64,000 nucleotides of DNA from Compostimonas suwonensis. GTDB lineage: Bacteria > Actinomycetota > Actinomycetes > Actinomycetales > Microbacteriaceae. Location: the NCBI RefSeq assembly GCF_002797855.1, contig NZ_PGFB01000001.1, forward strand, positions 62,001 to 126,000, given 5' to 3'. The position numbers and the translations under genes were made by a program. The notes below the pieces were generated by a model. It saw only the letters and a list, made by a program, of their open reading frames with translations, made no database searches and was not told where the DNA came from. Positions 49,276 to 58,910 of the stretch are shown here, in pieces (position 1 is the stretch's first letter; each line of letters opens with the position of its first letter).

Positions 49276-50301
49276 CTACTGTCGCGCGATCGTCGATCCG
49301 CGGATGACGAGCCGCACCGGCAGATGGTACGTTCCCTCGCCGATGTCGACGCCGTCGATCGCGTCGAACACCCTCTGCGCGGCCTGACGGCCCAGCTGCT
49401 GCAGATTGGCGTCGATGCTCGTGAGCTCCGGTCGGGAGTTCCGCGCGAGCACCTCCCAGTTGTCGTAGCCGATGACCGCGAGGTCGTCGGGCACCGTGCG
49501 GCCGAAGTCGCGGGCGGTGTCGAGCACGCCCCGGGCGATCTGGTCCGACCCGCAGAAGATCGCGTCGACATCCGGATGCCGCTGCAGCACCATCGCGGCG
49601 GCGTCCCTGCCCCAGTGCTCGGTCCACATCGAGAACATCGGCTCTCCCACGAGCTCGAGCCCCGCGCGGGCGAGAGCGGCGTGCGCGCCGGCGAGGCGGT
49701 CCTGTGCGGCGGCGTACGACGGATCCCCCGAGATGTGCGCGATGCGGGTGCGTCCGCACGAGATCAGGTGCTCCACGGCGAGACGCCCGCCGGCGTAGTT
49801 GTCGGGGGTGAGCGAGAGATCGCGGGGATCGTCGGACGGCGAGTAGGCGTAGACCACCGGCACCGGCAGATCCTGACCCAGCGAGGGGCGCGGGTCGGTC
49901 TGACGCCCGACGACGATGATCCCGTCGACCCGCCGGCTGAGCAGCGCCTTCAGGTGGTGCTGCTCGCGGATCGCGTCGCCGCGGGCGTCGCAGAGGAAGA
50001 CGTTCACCTGGCCGGCGCCGAACGCATCCTCCGCGCCCATGAGGATGGGGATCATAAAGCGGCCCTCGAGGTCGCTCGTCAGCACCCCGACCGTGCCCGT
50101 GCGGCCGGCCAGGAGCCCGCGAGCCATCGGGTTCGGGGTGAACGCGAGCGCGTCGGCGGCCTCGAGCACACGGGCCCGGGTGGCAGGCGCGACATCCTCT
50201 CTGCCGTTGAGCGCTTTCGAGGCGGTCGCGATCGAGACCCCCGCGCTGCGCGCGACGTCGCTCAGCGTCACCGTGCGACCGGGACCCTCATTATTCGACA
50301 T
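49276..50301 (-). CDS. LacI-family repressor (GH127/giant-protein circuit)
   Basis: 341 residues: HTH 'VTLSDVARSAGVSIATASKALNGREDVAPATRARVLEAADALAFTPNPMARGL'; ligand domain includes 'DGIIVVGRQTDPRP', 'DAIFCGSDQIARGVLDTARDFGRTVPDDLAVIGYDNWEVLARNSRPELTSID'. The ATG is preceded by AAAGGAGG. Its HTH recognition helix (VSIATASKAL) differs from that of the other LacI (VTARTVSNVL), so distinct operators are expected. It is divergent from the GH127 operon, whose promoter carries a different palindrome. Confidence 0.9.
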   Translation of the reverse strand: MSNNEGPGRTVTLSDVARSAGVSIATASKALNGREDVAPATRARVLEAADALAFTPNPMARGLLAGRTGTVGVLTSDLEGRFMIPILMGAEDAFGAGQVNVFLCDARGDAIREQHHLKALLSRRVDGIIVVGRQTDPRPSLGQDLPVPVVYAYSPSDDPRDLSLTPDNYAGGRLAVEHLISCGRTRIAHISGDPSYAAAQDRLAGAHAALARAGLELVGEPMFSMWTEHWGRDAAAMVLQRHPDVDAIFCGSDQIARGVLDTARDFGRTVPDDLAVIGYDNWEVLARNSRPELTSIDANLQQLGRQAAQRVFDAIDGVDIGEGTYHLPVRLVIRGSTIARQ

Positions 50302-50339
50302 AGCGCCCTCCTTTACTGAAACGCTATCGCCAAAACATC

Positions 50340-50398
50340 TTGACGCGCCGCATGCTGTGACGATACCGTGCCGAAAGGGCTTTCGGTCTTTTCGAAAA
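50340..50398 (+). promoter_or_regulatory. Promoter and operators of the GH127 operon
   Basis: TTGACG (50340-50345), 18 bp and TACCGT (50364-50369) form the promoter. CCGAAAGGGCTTTCGG (50371-50386) has 7-bp arms around GG and covers the expected start. TTTTCGAAAA (50389-50398) is a second perfect palindrome with central CG. Candidate regulator: the LacI encoded divergently at 49276. Confidence 0.65.
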
Positions 50399-50483
50399 TC
50401 CGTTCCACCGCAGAGCCGCGACGGGATGTGTCACACACGACCCGGCCCGCTCGACGACGAGCACGAGGAGTCACGTACAGACG

Positions 50484-52442
50484 ATGCAGGTATCTTCACA
50501 ATCCCCGACCTCCCCTGCAGCGCCGCTCGCCGGCGTGGCGGTCCACCACACGCTCGACGTCCGATCGGTGCGCCTGACGTCCGGTCCGATGGCCGATTGG
50601 CAGGCCCTGAACGCCGCGGCGACGATCCCGCACTGCATCGTCCAGCTGGAGCCGTCCGGAGTGCTCGCCAACTTCCGCCGCGCCGCCGGAGAGGAGACCG
50701 GCGGCCATCAGGGGATGGTGTTCGCCGACTCCGACCTCTACAAGGTGATCGAGGCCGTCGCCTGGGAGATCGCACGGACGGGCACCCGGCGGTTCGACCT
50801 CTGGCTCGACGAGGTGATCGCCCTGATCGGGCGGGCGCAGGAGCCCTCCGGGTACCTGCACACCTGGACCCAGCTCCGGCAGCCGGAGAAGAAGTGGGCC
50901 GAGATGGAGTGGACCCACGAGCTGTACGTGCTCGGCCACCTCATCCAGGCTGCGGTCGCGCTCGATCGTGCCGCCGGGCGTTCCGACCTGCTGGAGATCG
51001 CGCAGCGGTTCGCCGACCTGGTGTGGGACGAGTTCGGCCCCGACGGCCGCGACGGCATCTGCGGGCACCCGGAGATCGAGACGGCCCTGGTCGAGCTCCA
51101 CCGCCACACCGGCGACGACCGCTACCTGATCCTGGCCGGCCGCATGATCGACCTCCGCGGCCACGGGCTCCTGCCGGTGGGTCTGCTGGGCGCCAAGTAC
51201 TTCCAGGATCACACCCCGGTGCGGGAGTCGGACAGCGCGGCGGGTCATGCGGTGCGGCAGCTCTACCTGAACGCCGGCGCGACCGACGTCTATCTCGAGA
51301 CCGGAGACGCCTCGCTGCTGACAGCGATGGATGCCCAGTGGGACAGCGTGCACGACCGCAAGATGTACCTCTCGGGAGCTTTCGGGGCCCACCACAAAGA
51401 CGAGGGCTTCGGCGAGGACTACGAGCTGCCCAGCGACCGGGCCTACGCCGAGACCTGCGCCACGATCGCCGACCTGCACTGGGCCTGGCGGATGCTGCTG
51501 GCCGGCGGCTCAGCGGGGCCGGCGGCCTACGCCTCCGTGATGGAGCGCGAGGTGCACAACGCCCTGGCCGCCTCGATCGACGCCACCGGAACCCGGTTCT
51601 TCTACGCGAACCCGCTCCAGCAGCGGCCCGACAAGGTCTCCGAGGACGCCGCTCCCCGGGAGCGGGCCCCCTGGTACCCCTGCGCGTGCTGCCCGCCGAA
51701 CATCGCCCGGGCGGTCGCCCAGTTCGGGGCCTACGTGGCCTCGTCGACGGCGGACACCCTGTGGCTGCACCAGCTCGCCGGCGCCGAGATCGACCTGCCG
51801 GCCCACCTCGGAACGGGAGTGCTGCGGGTGGCGACCGGCTACCCGCTCACCGCCGGCATCGAGCTCGTCGTCGACGGCGCACCCGCCCCGGGCGCCATCC
51901 TGGCCGTGCGGATCCCGGAATGGTCCGCCGGTTCCCTGCTGGTCGCACCCGACGGCGAACACGCGGTCGACGCCGACGGGTACGCACGAGCACCCCTGGT
52001 GGCCGGTGGCAGATACCGGCTCGACCTCGATCTGACGCCACGTCTCATCCGTGCCCACCACCGCGTCGACGCGCTCCGCGGCACCCTGGCGCTCCAGCGG
52101 GGGCCGGTCGTGTACTGCGTGGAGCAGGCCGATCTGCCGGCGGGCCCGGCGGTCGACGATCTGATCCTGCTGCCGGATGAGGGCATCGGCAGCAACGCCG
52201 ATGGCACGCTCACCCTGACGTGCACGGTGGCCAGCGAAGAGCCGCTGTACACCGCGAACGGGGAGGCCGTGCACACATCGGCCTCCCCCGTCACCGCCGT
52301 CCCGTTCGCCACCTGGGGAAACCGTGCCCCGGGGGCCATGCGGGTCTGGTTGCCTGCGCACTGGTGGGAGACCCGCCAGATTGCCGACGGACAACTTTTT
52401 GCTGAGATCGCACGCCCTAATAAACCTAAGGAGGCGCAATAA
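50484..52442 (+). CDS. GH127 beta-L-arabinofuranosidase
   Basis: 652 residues, no signal peptide. It belongs to the family of Bifidobacterium HypBA1, a Cys-dependent retaining beta-L-arabinofuranosidase. The catalytic set is conserved with HypBA1 spacing: acid/base Glu about 307 (DEGFGED), zinc ligands Glu323 and Cys325 (YAETCATIA), and Cys402-Cys403 (PCACCPPN), the last being the nucleophile by analogy. An (alpha/alpha)6 barrel is followed by beta-sandwich domains. It releases L-arabinose from beta-1,2-arabino-oligosaccharides of plant Hyp-rich glycoproteins. GAGGAG lies 13 bases before the ATG, rather far. The stop abuts the next gene. Confidence 0.9.
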   Translation: MQVSSQSPTSPAAPLAGVAVHHTLDVRSVRLTSGPMADWQALNAAATIPHCIVQLEPSGVLANFRRAAGEETGGHQGMVFADSDLYKVIEAVAWEIARTGTRRFDLWLDEVIALIGRAQEPSGYLHTWTQLRQPEKKWAEMEWTHELYVLGHLIQAAVALDRAAGRSDLLEIAQRFADLVWDEFGPDGRDGICGHPEIETALVELHRHTGDDRYLILAGRMIDLRGHGLLPVGLLGAKYFQDHTPVRESDSAAGHAVRQLYLNAGATDVYLETGDASLLTAMDAQWDSVHDRKMYLSGAFGAHHKDEGFGEDYELPSDRAYAETCATIADLHWAWRMLLAGGSAGPAAYASVMEREVHNALAASIDATGTRFFYANPLQQRPDKVSEDAAPRERAPWYPCACCPPNIARAVAQFGAYVASSTADTLWLHQLAGAEIDLPAHLGTGVLRVATGYPLTAGIELVVDGAPAPGAILAVRIPEWSAGSLLVAPDGEHAVDADGYARAPLVAGGRYRLDLDLTPRLIRAHHRVDALRGTLALQRGPVVYCVEQADLPAGPAVDDLILLPDEGIGSNADGTLTLTCTVASEEPLYTANGEAVHTSASPVTAVPFATWGNRAPGAMRVWLPAHWWETRQIADGQLFAEIARPNKPKEAQ

Positions 52443-55400
52443 ATGCAAGGAAAGCTCGTATCACGGCGGCTAGTGGCTCTAGCCGTCGCATCAGTGCTGG
52501 CACTCTCTCTCGTGACCGCCACGGAGATGACGGCATCCGCCGCTGAGACATCCGCGGCCGACACATCCGCGGCCACCGAACTGGCCGGACTGAACCGACA
52601 GACCATCGACTATGTGGGGATACCCAAGAACGCCACAGAGGCCACCGCGTTGCAGCTCATCGGAGAGCAGGCGACGAAGGCCGTCGACCCGGACTACACG
52701 GTCGTAGCCCGCAAGCAGGGCACCGCAGCGCTGAGCCTGACCATCGGATCGCGGCCGCTCACCACGATCCGGTTCGACGTGACCAACAAGAACGACGCAT
52801 CCGACACCGCGTCGAGCTCCTCCAACGCCACCGTCGACGTGACCGTCGGCGCCGTCGACGAGATCCGCAACGACAACTTCTACCTGAACGTCGGCGAGCT
52901 GGGCAACATCCGCGACATGCGGATCGAGAACAACGCGACGACCTTCACGAGGGAGTCCGACGGCGCCGTGAGCTACGACGCGAGCCCGAACTTCGTGCTG
53001 CCGGTCGATGAAGGCGGCAGAGGCTCGAACGCCTACCACGAGTGGATGGGCGAGCTGATCTTCGCCACCCGCAGCGCCGACACGGTGGACGGCCTCGACA
53101 GCCAGCCCTTCGTGGAGCAGGACACCAACCGCACCCTGGCCCAGGGCGGCTCGACCACCGCGCTGAACGCGACGCTGGGCGGCGCCATGGACCAGTACGT
53201 CCGCAGGACGGCTGATGAGAACTCGATCACCACGAAGTTCATCGGCGGCCCCGTCGACGGCAGCGGCCCGGCGCCCACCCGCGAGGTGGGCACGGTCATG
53301 CGCGGCTTCGACGCGACATCCAAGTTCTCCACCGACACCGACGACGGCTCGCTGCTCTGGGAGGTCTCGGTCGAGAACAAGAGCGACAAGGTCATCGAGT
53401 TCGGCGACATCGGCCTGCCGATGCCGTGGAACGACCGGTACACCTCCACCGCGACGTCCTACACCGAGCGCGTGACCTCGCAGTACTTCGCCGGCCTCGA
53501 CAGCGGCTACTCCTACGCGATGCGCCCCAGCGGCGAGGGCAACTTCGTGCTCATGACCCCGGTGCCGGAATCCGGTGCCCGGATCGAGTACGTCGACCGC
53601 TGGCTCAGCACCTTCAACTCCAGCGTGAACACCATGCGCGGCCCGGGCAACGGCTCCGCCTCCTCCATCCGCGCCTGGACGGCCGACGGCACCAGCACGA
53701 GCGGCAACGCCTGGCAGCCCGGTCTCGAGGTGCAGTACATCCACTCGAAGAACATCCGCCAGCTGACCGGCGCCGCCTACAGCCCGGACTACTCGAGCCT
53801 GGTTCTCGAGCCGGGCGCGAGCAAGACCTACCAGTTGAAGTTCCACGCCATCCGCGCGGGGGACAACTCGCCCACGGTCAGCCCGAACACCACCGGCAAC
53901 GGCATGCAGGAGAAAGAGGAGAACTACCGTTCGACCCTCTACAAGACCGGCATCATCGACGCCATGGCGGTTCCCAGCTTCCAGCCGGTGATCAACATGC
54001 CGACGAAGCTCGACCTCCACTACGACCCCGCCAAGATCAAGGACGTCGAACTCCAGATCCAGACGGTCGACGAGAACGACCCGTGGGGCGATGAGCTCAT
54101 CCCCGCGAAGAAGGGCGTCGCGCCGTACAACCTGGGCGACCCGAACCGCGTCAACAATGATCGCGGGCCTCGCACGACCCCGGAAGGCAATCCCGGCTAC
54201 GTGAAGAAGATCACGCCGCCGACCGCCCCCGTGGTCGACGAGAAGGGCGAGTCCCACTTCGTCTACGGCCTCGAGTTCGACGCCATCGGCCCCACGAGCA
54301 TCCCGGTGACCTACAAGCTCAAGGTGGGCGACACCTGGGTCGAGAAGAAGACCCAGTACGACTTCAACGTGCTGGCCGAGCTCGACCAGGCGACCGACAC
54401 CCACTCCGACTTCATGGTCAACGAGCGGCAGTACAACGCACCGGAGAATCCGACCCTCCCCCAGGATGCCTGGGACGGCGCGTTCCTCGACACCTACCTG
54501 CACCTCGACGGCGTCGACGATCGCATGACCGAGGGAACGAGCGTCTCGCTCGGGCAGCAGTGGGACGACTGGGGCATGGACAACATCCTCTCCATCACCT
54601 ACGAGAACGTGCTGAACCCCAAGGAGAACCAGGTTCAGGCGGTCGAGAAGTACCTGCTCGACTTCCTGTGGAACAACAAGAACCCGGTCACCGGCCAGGG
54701 CTACTTCATCCGCAGGACCAGCGACGAGTACCCGGCCGACGGATCGGGCTACAAGATCACGAACGTCTTCAACGGCATCAACGGCCTCGACTGGGCGGGT
54801 GCCGGCGGGCGGCGGTTCACGCAGAGCATGGCGTGGAACGCGTTCCTCGGCATGTACCAGGTCGAGAAGGCGTATCCGAACCTGACCGGGTACCGGGCCT
54901 CCCGCCTGGACTACCTGCGGATGGCCTACAGCATCTACGTCAAGGTCGGCCAGAGCGATCAGGGCACCTACGGCGAGCAGAACACCGCGCTCATGATCCA
55001 GGCCCTTCTCGACGAGGGCATGAACGTCGAGGCCCAGAACGTGATCAACCGGATCGCTCCGAGCGACACCGCGACATCCGGCAAGGGGTACAACTCGGCG
55101 AACGTGCGCTACCCGTACGGCTCCGAGTTCGTCTACGACAACACGGGTGAGGAGGGCATCTACGCCAACGACAAGGCGCTCATCACCTACCGGCCCGACC
55201 ACACCCTGGTGAAGTCCGGCGACGCCGAGACCAAGCTGACCATGGTCGACATGGCGACCCGGGCGAAGCGCGGCTGGGTGCCCACCTGGTACCACTACGC
55301 CGACCCGGCCTTCATCGGCGGCAACAGCTGGTGGAACTTCCAGTACACCGCGTCCCTCGCGGGCTCCATCATGGACGACTACCTCCGGTACGAGAGCGAT

Positions 55401-58400
55401 GCCAACGGTTTCACTCCCGAGCAGAGGGCTCTGGCGCAGCGTCTGAACTACGGCGCCAAGCTGTCCAACTTCAACTCCATCAACATGGGCCAGATCTCGT
55501 CCCGCCTGATCGGCACCACCTCGTGGCGCTACACGACCTACAAGGGCTCCTTCGGCTCGCAGAACGTCAACGACGGCAACGGAGGCGCCGAGTCGGGCGT
55601 CGACGGCTGGCAGGCACGCGCGCAGTACAACGGCTGGCAGAGCTACTCGGGCGAAGCCGACCTGGGGCTCTTCGGATCCCTCATGCGCATCAGCACCGAC
55701 GTCGTCGGTCAGGACCCCGTCTTCGGCCTGTTCGCCTACGGCGGGCTCGTCGAGAAGAACGGCGCCGTCTACACGGTCCAGCCGCGTGACGGCTTCGGCA
55801 AGCGCCTGAACTTCCTGGACGAGACCCTCTACGTCGAGTTCCTGAACGACAGGTACAAGGAGGCCCGAGTGACGGATGACGCCTCGAGGCTCGAATTCGA
55901 CCTCGAGCACATGCAGGCCGGGGAGCACGAGTCGCGGCTCACCTTCACGAGCGGCATGAAGCCCGGCGGATACCGGGTCAGCGTTGACGGCGTCCCCCAG
56001 CCCGACTCCGGCTTCGTCGTCGGCGCCGACGGCACGGGCAAGGTGAACGTGCGCGTCGCCGACAAGGCGATCGGCGAGACCTCGCTGGTCGTTCTCGAGC
56101 AGGATCCGACCGCGACGCCCGCGGCCCCCACGGTCACGACGAGCCTGAACACCCTGGGGCTCGACAAGGCCTACGTGAAGACGCCGTTCCTGCTGGAGGC
56201 GCTCGCCACCTACAACGGCACGGAGCCGGTCGACTACTCGTGGGAGATCGTGAACGCCCCGGAGGGCGCGACCCCCGCGATCGAGAACGACAACGCCGCG
56301 CTGCCCAGCATCCGCTTCTCGACGGATGTCGCCGGTGACTACGAGGCGAAGGTGACGGTCACCGTCAGAGGATCCTCGCCGGCCGTCCGGACGGAGGAGG
56401 CACTGGCGTTCACCGTCAGCGACTACGACGTCAGAGTGGACTCGGTGACGACGGACCCGGAGACCGTCTCGGTCTCCCAGACCGGCAGCCAGACGTTCAC
56501 CGCGAACGTCACGGGCCAGTACCTCGACAAGTCCGAGCACGGCACCGCGGTCACCTGGTCGCTGGTGAACGCCGACGGCAAGGCGGCAGGCACCACGCTC
56601 TCCGCAGACGGTGTGCTCACCGTCGCCGCGAACGAGCCTCTGGAGCAGCTGACCGTCAGAGCGACATCGAAGCAGGATGACTCGAAGTTCGACGAGGCCA
56701 CCGTGACGGTCGTCACCCCGGTGGTGAACGCGGTCGCGGTGGACCAGCCGCAATCCGCGGCGCAGGGCAAGTCACGCGTCCTGTCGGCGACGGTGAACGG
56801 CGACAACCTCACGGATGCGTCGAAGACCGTCACCTGGACGCTCGTCGACGCCGACGGAAAGGCGGCGGGCACGACCCTCACGGCGGCCGGCGGGCTCACC
56901 GTCGCCGCGGATGAGACCCTGACGAGCCTGAAGGTGAGGGCGACATCGACGCTGAACCCGGATGTGTCCGGCGAAGGCACCATCGAGATCACCGCACCCC
57001 CCGCGGCGCAGGATCTCACCCGGACCGCGGTCTACTCGGCCGCACAGGGCAATATCGCCAGGCTGACCGCCGATCCGAACGTCCGGCAGCAGACCAACAC
57101 CCTGGACACGTACTACAACGCTGCCACGGGTGCCGGGATCGACAGGCCGGGCATCCTGACGCAGTACTCCAACGCGGGTGGCTGGGACGGGATCCTGCGC
57201 ATCACCGACGGCGTCAAGAACCAGGCCGCCGGGAGCGCGTGGAACAACTGGGGCAGCCCGTACGGCATCGAGTCCAACCCGGTCTACGTCGTCCTGAACT
57301 GGGGTCAGCCCATGGTCGTCTCCGCGACCAGGGCCGAGTTCGTGACCGACGCCGCGAACGCCTCCGGTGCCGCCACCGCCGGCACGCAGGTTCCGGGCGG
57401 CGCCTATGTCGAGTACTGGGACGGCTCCGCGTGGCAGCGGATCACGGCCATGCACAGGCCGGCGGGTGCCACCGATGCCAACCCCATCGTGGGCGGCAAC
57501 TTCGTGAACGACGCCGGATCGGGCAACAACGACAACTACGCGTGGGCCAACCGGCCGAACTGGAACATCGCCCAGTTCGACACCCCGGTGACGACCACGA
57601 TGTTGCGGATGCGCCTGACCCAGCGTCAGACCGGGGCCAACAACAACGGCATCGGCATCAGCGAGTGGGAGGTGTTCGGCGAGAAGGCGGCGGCGTCTGA
57701 GTACACGGTCACCTACGACCTCAACTCCGGCACGGGAACCGCTCCGGCGCAGAGCCCGATCTTCGCGGGAACGAAGTTCGTGGCCGCGAGCATGCCCGCC
57801 GACGTCGTCGCTCCGAGCGGCACGGCCTTCAGGGAATGGAACGCGGCGGCCGACGGCTCCGGCGACTCCTATCCTGCGGGTGCCGTGGTCACTCAGCCGG
57901 CCGGCAACCTGACGCTCTACGCGCAGTGGGTCACCGTCGAGGCGCTGGCGAAGGCCATCGACGACGCCAAGGCTCTGGACGAGAAGCACTACCTGCCCTC
58001 GTCGTGGAGCACTCTGGCACCGGCCATCTCCGCCGCCGAGGCCGTGCTGCAGGATGCGAACTCCGGCAGGGCGGACCAGGCAGCGGTGGATGCCGCGACG
58101 GCGGCCCTGACCGACGTGGTCTCCGCGCTGGTGAGGCACCCGGACTGGAATGCCGCGACCGTCTACAACGCCGGTGGCACGGTCACCTACCAGGGCCACG
58201 TCTACGTGGCCCAGTGGTACACCAAGGGCCAGACGCCGGGCGACCCGAACGGCTCCTGGGTCGAGCTCGGCGAGCTGGTGCCCTCCGCCGGCGACGGCGT
58301 CCGCGCCTGGACGGCATCGGGGGTCTACAACGGCGGAGACGTCGTCGCATACAACGGCGGCGTCTACCAGGCCAAGTGGTACTCGCGGAACCAGGCGCCG

Positions 58401-58604
58401 GGCGATCCGAACGGCGCATGGTCCGAGCTGGGCGCCCTCGTGCCGGAGGCCGGAGACGGCATCCGGGCGTGGACGGCGACGACCGTCTACAACGGCGGCG
58501 AGGTCGTGGCCTACGGCGACCGCACCTGGCGGGCCCAGTGGTACAGCCGCAACAGCAAGCCGGCCGGCGGGAACGGAGCCTGGAAGGATCTGGGCGCGTA
58601 CTGA
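52443..58604 (+). CDS. Giant secreted multidomain protein (2,053 aa), probable glycan-active enzyme with chitin-binding-type modules
   Basis: Signal peptide (residues 1-33, basic start, ALAVASVLALSLVTATEMTASA). Residues about 40-1225 are one large unassigned region, possibly DUF5695-like: a beta-rich first half, then a helical Trp/Tyr-rich half (QQWDDWGMDNILSITYENVL, NGLDWAGAGGRRFTQSMAWNAF, GNSWWNFQYTASLAGSIMDDYLRYES) resembling an alpha-barrel hydrolase. After it: PKD/Ig-like (about 1226-1325), two BIG-type Ig repeats (1329-1427, 1429-1521), a discoidin/F5-8C-like module ending WEVFGE (1522-1752), an InlB-type repeat (YTVTYDLNSGTG, 1753-1830), a FIVAR-like helix pair (1831-1898) and three CBM5/12 modules (from 1900, 1953, 2008; W-x-A-x-x-x-Y-N-x-G and Q/KWY). 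AAGGAGG lies 10 bases upstream and the ATG abuts the GH127 stop. Confidence 0.8.
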   Translation: MQGKLVSRRLVALAVASVLALSLVTATEMTASAAETSAADTSAATELAGLNRQTIDYVGIPKNATEATALQLIGEQATKAVDPDYTVVARKQGTAALSLTIGSRPLTTIRFDVTNKNDASDTASSSSNATVDVTVGAVDEIRNDNFYLNVGELGNIRDMRIENNATTFTRESDGAVSYDASPNFVLPVDEGGRGSNAYHEWMGELIFATRSADTVDGLDSQPFVEQDTNRTLAQGGSTTALNATLGGAMDQYVRRTADENSITTKFIGGPVDGSGPAPTREVGTVMRGFDATSKFSTDTDDGSLLWEVSVENKSDKVIEFGDIGLPMPWNDRYTSTATSYTERVTSQYFAGLDSGYSYAMRPSGEGNFVLMTPVPESGARIEYVDRWLSTFNSSVNTMRGPGNGSASSIRAWTADGTSTSGNAWQPGLEVQYIHSKNIRQLTGAAYSPDYSSLVLEPGASKTYQLKFHAIRAGDNSPTVSPNTTGNGMQEKEENYRSTLYKTGIIDAMAVPSFQPVINMPTKLDLHYDPAKIKDVELQIQTVDENDPWGDELIPAKKGVAPYNLGDPNRVNNDRGPRTTPEGNPGYVKKITPPTAPVVDEKGESHFVYGLEFDAIGPTSIPVTYKLKVGDTWVEKKTQYDFNVLAELDQATDTHSDFMVNERQYNAPENPTLPQDAWDGAFLDTYLHLDGVDDRMTEGTSVSLGQQWDDWGMDNILSITYENVLNPKENQVQAVEKYLLDFLWNNKNPVTGQGYFIRRTSDEYPADGSGYKITNVFNGINGLDWAGAGGRRFTQSMAWNAFLGMYQVEKAYPNLTGYRASRLDYLRMAYSIYVKVGQSDQGTYGEQNTALMIQALLDEGMNVEAQNVINRIAPSDTATSGKGYNSANVRYPYGSEFVYDNTGEEGIYANDKALITYRPDHTLVKSGDAETKLTMVDMATRAKRGWVPTWYHYADPAFIGGNSWWNFQYTASLAGSIMDDYLRYESDANGFTPEQRALAQRLNYGAKLSNFNSINMGQISSRLIGTTSWRYTTYKGSFGSQNVNDGNGGAESGVDGWQARAQYNGWQSYSGEADLGLFGSLMRISTDVVGQDPVFGLFAYGGLVEKNGAVYTVQPRDGFGKRLNFLDETLYVEFLNDRYKEARVTDDASRLEFDLEHMQAGEHESRLTFTSGMKPGGYRVSVDGVPQPDSGFVVGADGTGKVNVRVADKAIGETSLVVLEQDPTATPAAPTVTTSLNTLGLDKAYVKTPFLLEALATYNGTEPVDYSWEIVNAPEGATPAIENDNAALPSIRFSTDVAGDYEAKVTVTVRGSSPAVRTEEALAFTVSDYDVRVDSVTTDPETVSVSQTGSQTFTANVTGQYLDKSEHGTAVTWSLVNADGKAAGTTLSADGVLTVAANEPLEQLTVRATSKQDDSKFDEATVTVVTPVVNAVAVDQPQSAAQGKSRVLSATVNGDNLTDASKTVTWTLVDADGKAAGTTLTAAGGLTVAADETLTSLKVRATSTLNPDVSGEGTIEITAPPAAQDLTRTAVYSAAQGNIARLTADPNVRQQTNTLDTYYNAATGAGIDRPGILTQYSNAGGWDGILRITDGVKNQAAGSAWNNWGSPYGIESNPVYVVLNWGQPMVVSATRAEFVTDAANASGAATAGTQVPGGAYVEYWDGSAWQRITAMHRPAGATDANPIVGGNFVNDAGSGNNDNYAWANRPNWNIAQFDTPVTTTMLRMRLTQRQTGANNNGIGISEWEVFGEKAAASEYTVTYDLNSGTGTAPAQSPIFAGTKFVAASMPADVVAPSGTAFREWNAAADGSGDSYPAGAVVTQPAGNLTLYAQWVTVEALAKAIDDAKALDEKHYLPSSWSTLAPAISAAEAVLQDANSGRADQAAVDAATAALTDVVSALVRHPDWNAATVYNAGGTVTYQGHVYVAQWYTKGQTPGDPNGSWVELGELVPSAGDGVRAWTASGVYNGGDVVAYNGGVYQAKWYSRNQAPGDPNGAWSELGALVPEAGDGIRAWTATTVYNGGEVVAYGDRTWRAQWYSRNSKPAGGNGAWKDLGAY

Positions 58605-58619
58605 TCTGATAAGTACAGG

Positions 58620-58651
58620 CCTGCCCTCGGGGAAACCGCCCCGAGGGCAGG
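58620..58651 (+). terminator. Hairpin terminator of the GH127/giant-protein operon
   Basis: CCTGCCCTCGGGG (58620-58632) pairs perfectly over 13 bp with CCCCGAGGGCAGG (58639-58651) around a 6-nt loop, 15 bases past the stop. No T-run. Confidence 0.75.
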
Positions 58652-58664
58652 TCACCGCTTGAAC

Positions 58665-58703
58665 GGATGCCCCGCTCCCGCGTCGTGCGGGGGCGGGGCA
58701 TCC
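58665..58703. terminator. Second long hairpin, 17-bp stem
   Basis: Arms 58665-58681 and 58687-58703 pair with one G-T wobble around GTCGT. Together with the hairpin at 58620 it forms a tandem terminator between the plus-strand operon and the minus-strand operon. The rest of 58605-58910 holds no gene. Confidence 0.65.
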
Positions 58704-58910
58704 GTCCGCCGCCGGGCGCAGGCTGCCCGGACAGGATTCCCACGGATCATCCGCGGGAGCTGCGACAGCACCGTCGACGCCCCGGACAACGCGCCGCCGC
58801 CCGCCCCCGCAGCACCATCCGCCGATGGCACATGTCCGAGCGAGATAAGACACACGACACCACGCCGCCCCCGGACCACGCACGGAGTCCTCCGCCGTCG
58901 CGACGGCGGC

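Noticed and set aside
52491-56753. 1,420-codon minus-strand open frame antisense to the giant secreted protein
   Set aside because: Val/Gly/Arg/His-rich composition typical of the complement of a GC-rich gene; the plus frame has a signal peptide, domains and a ribosome site.
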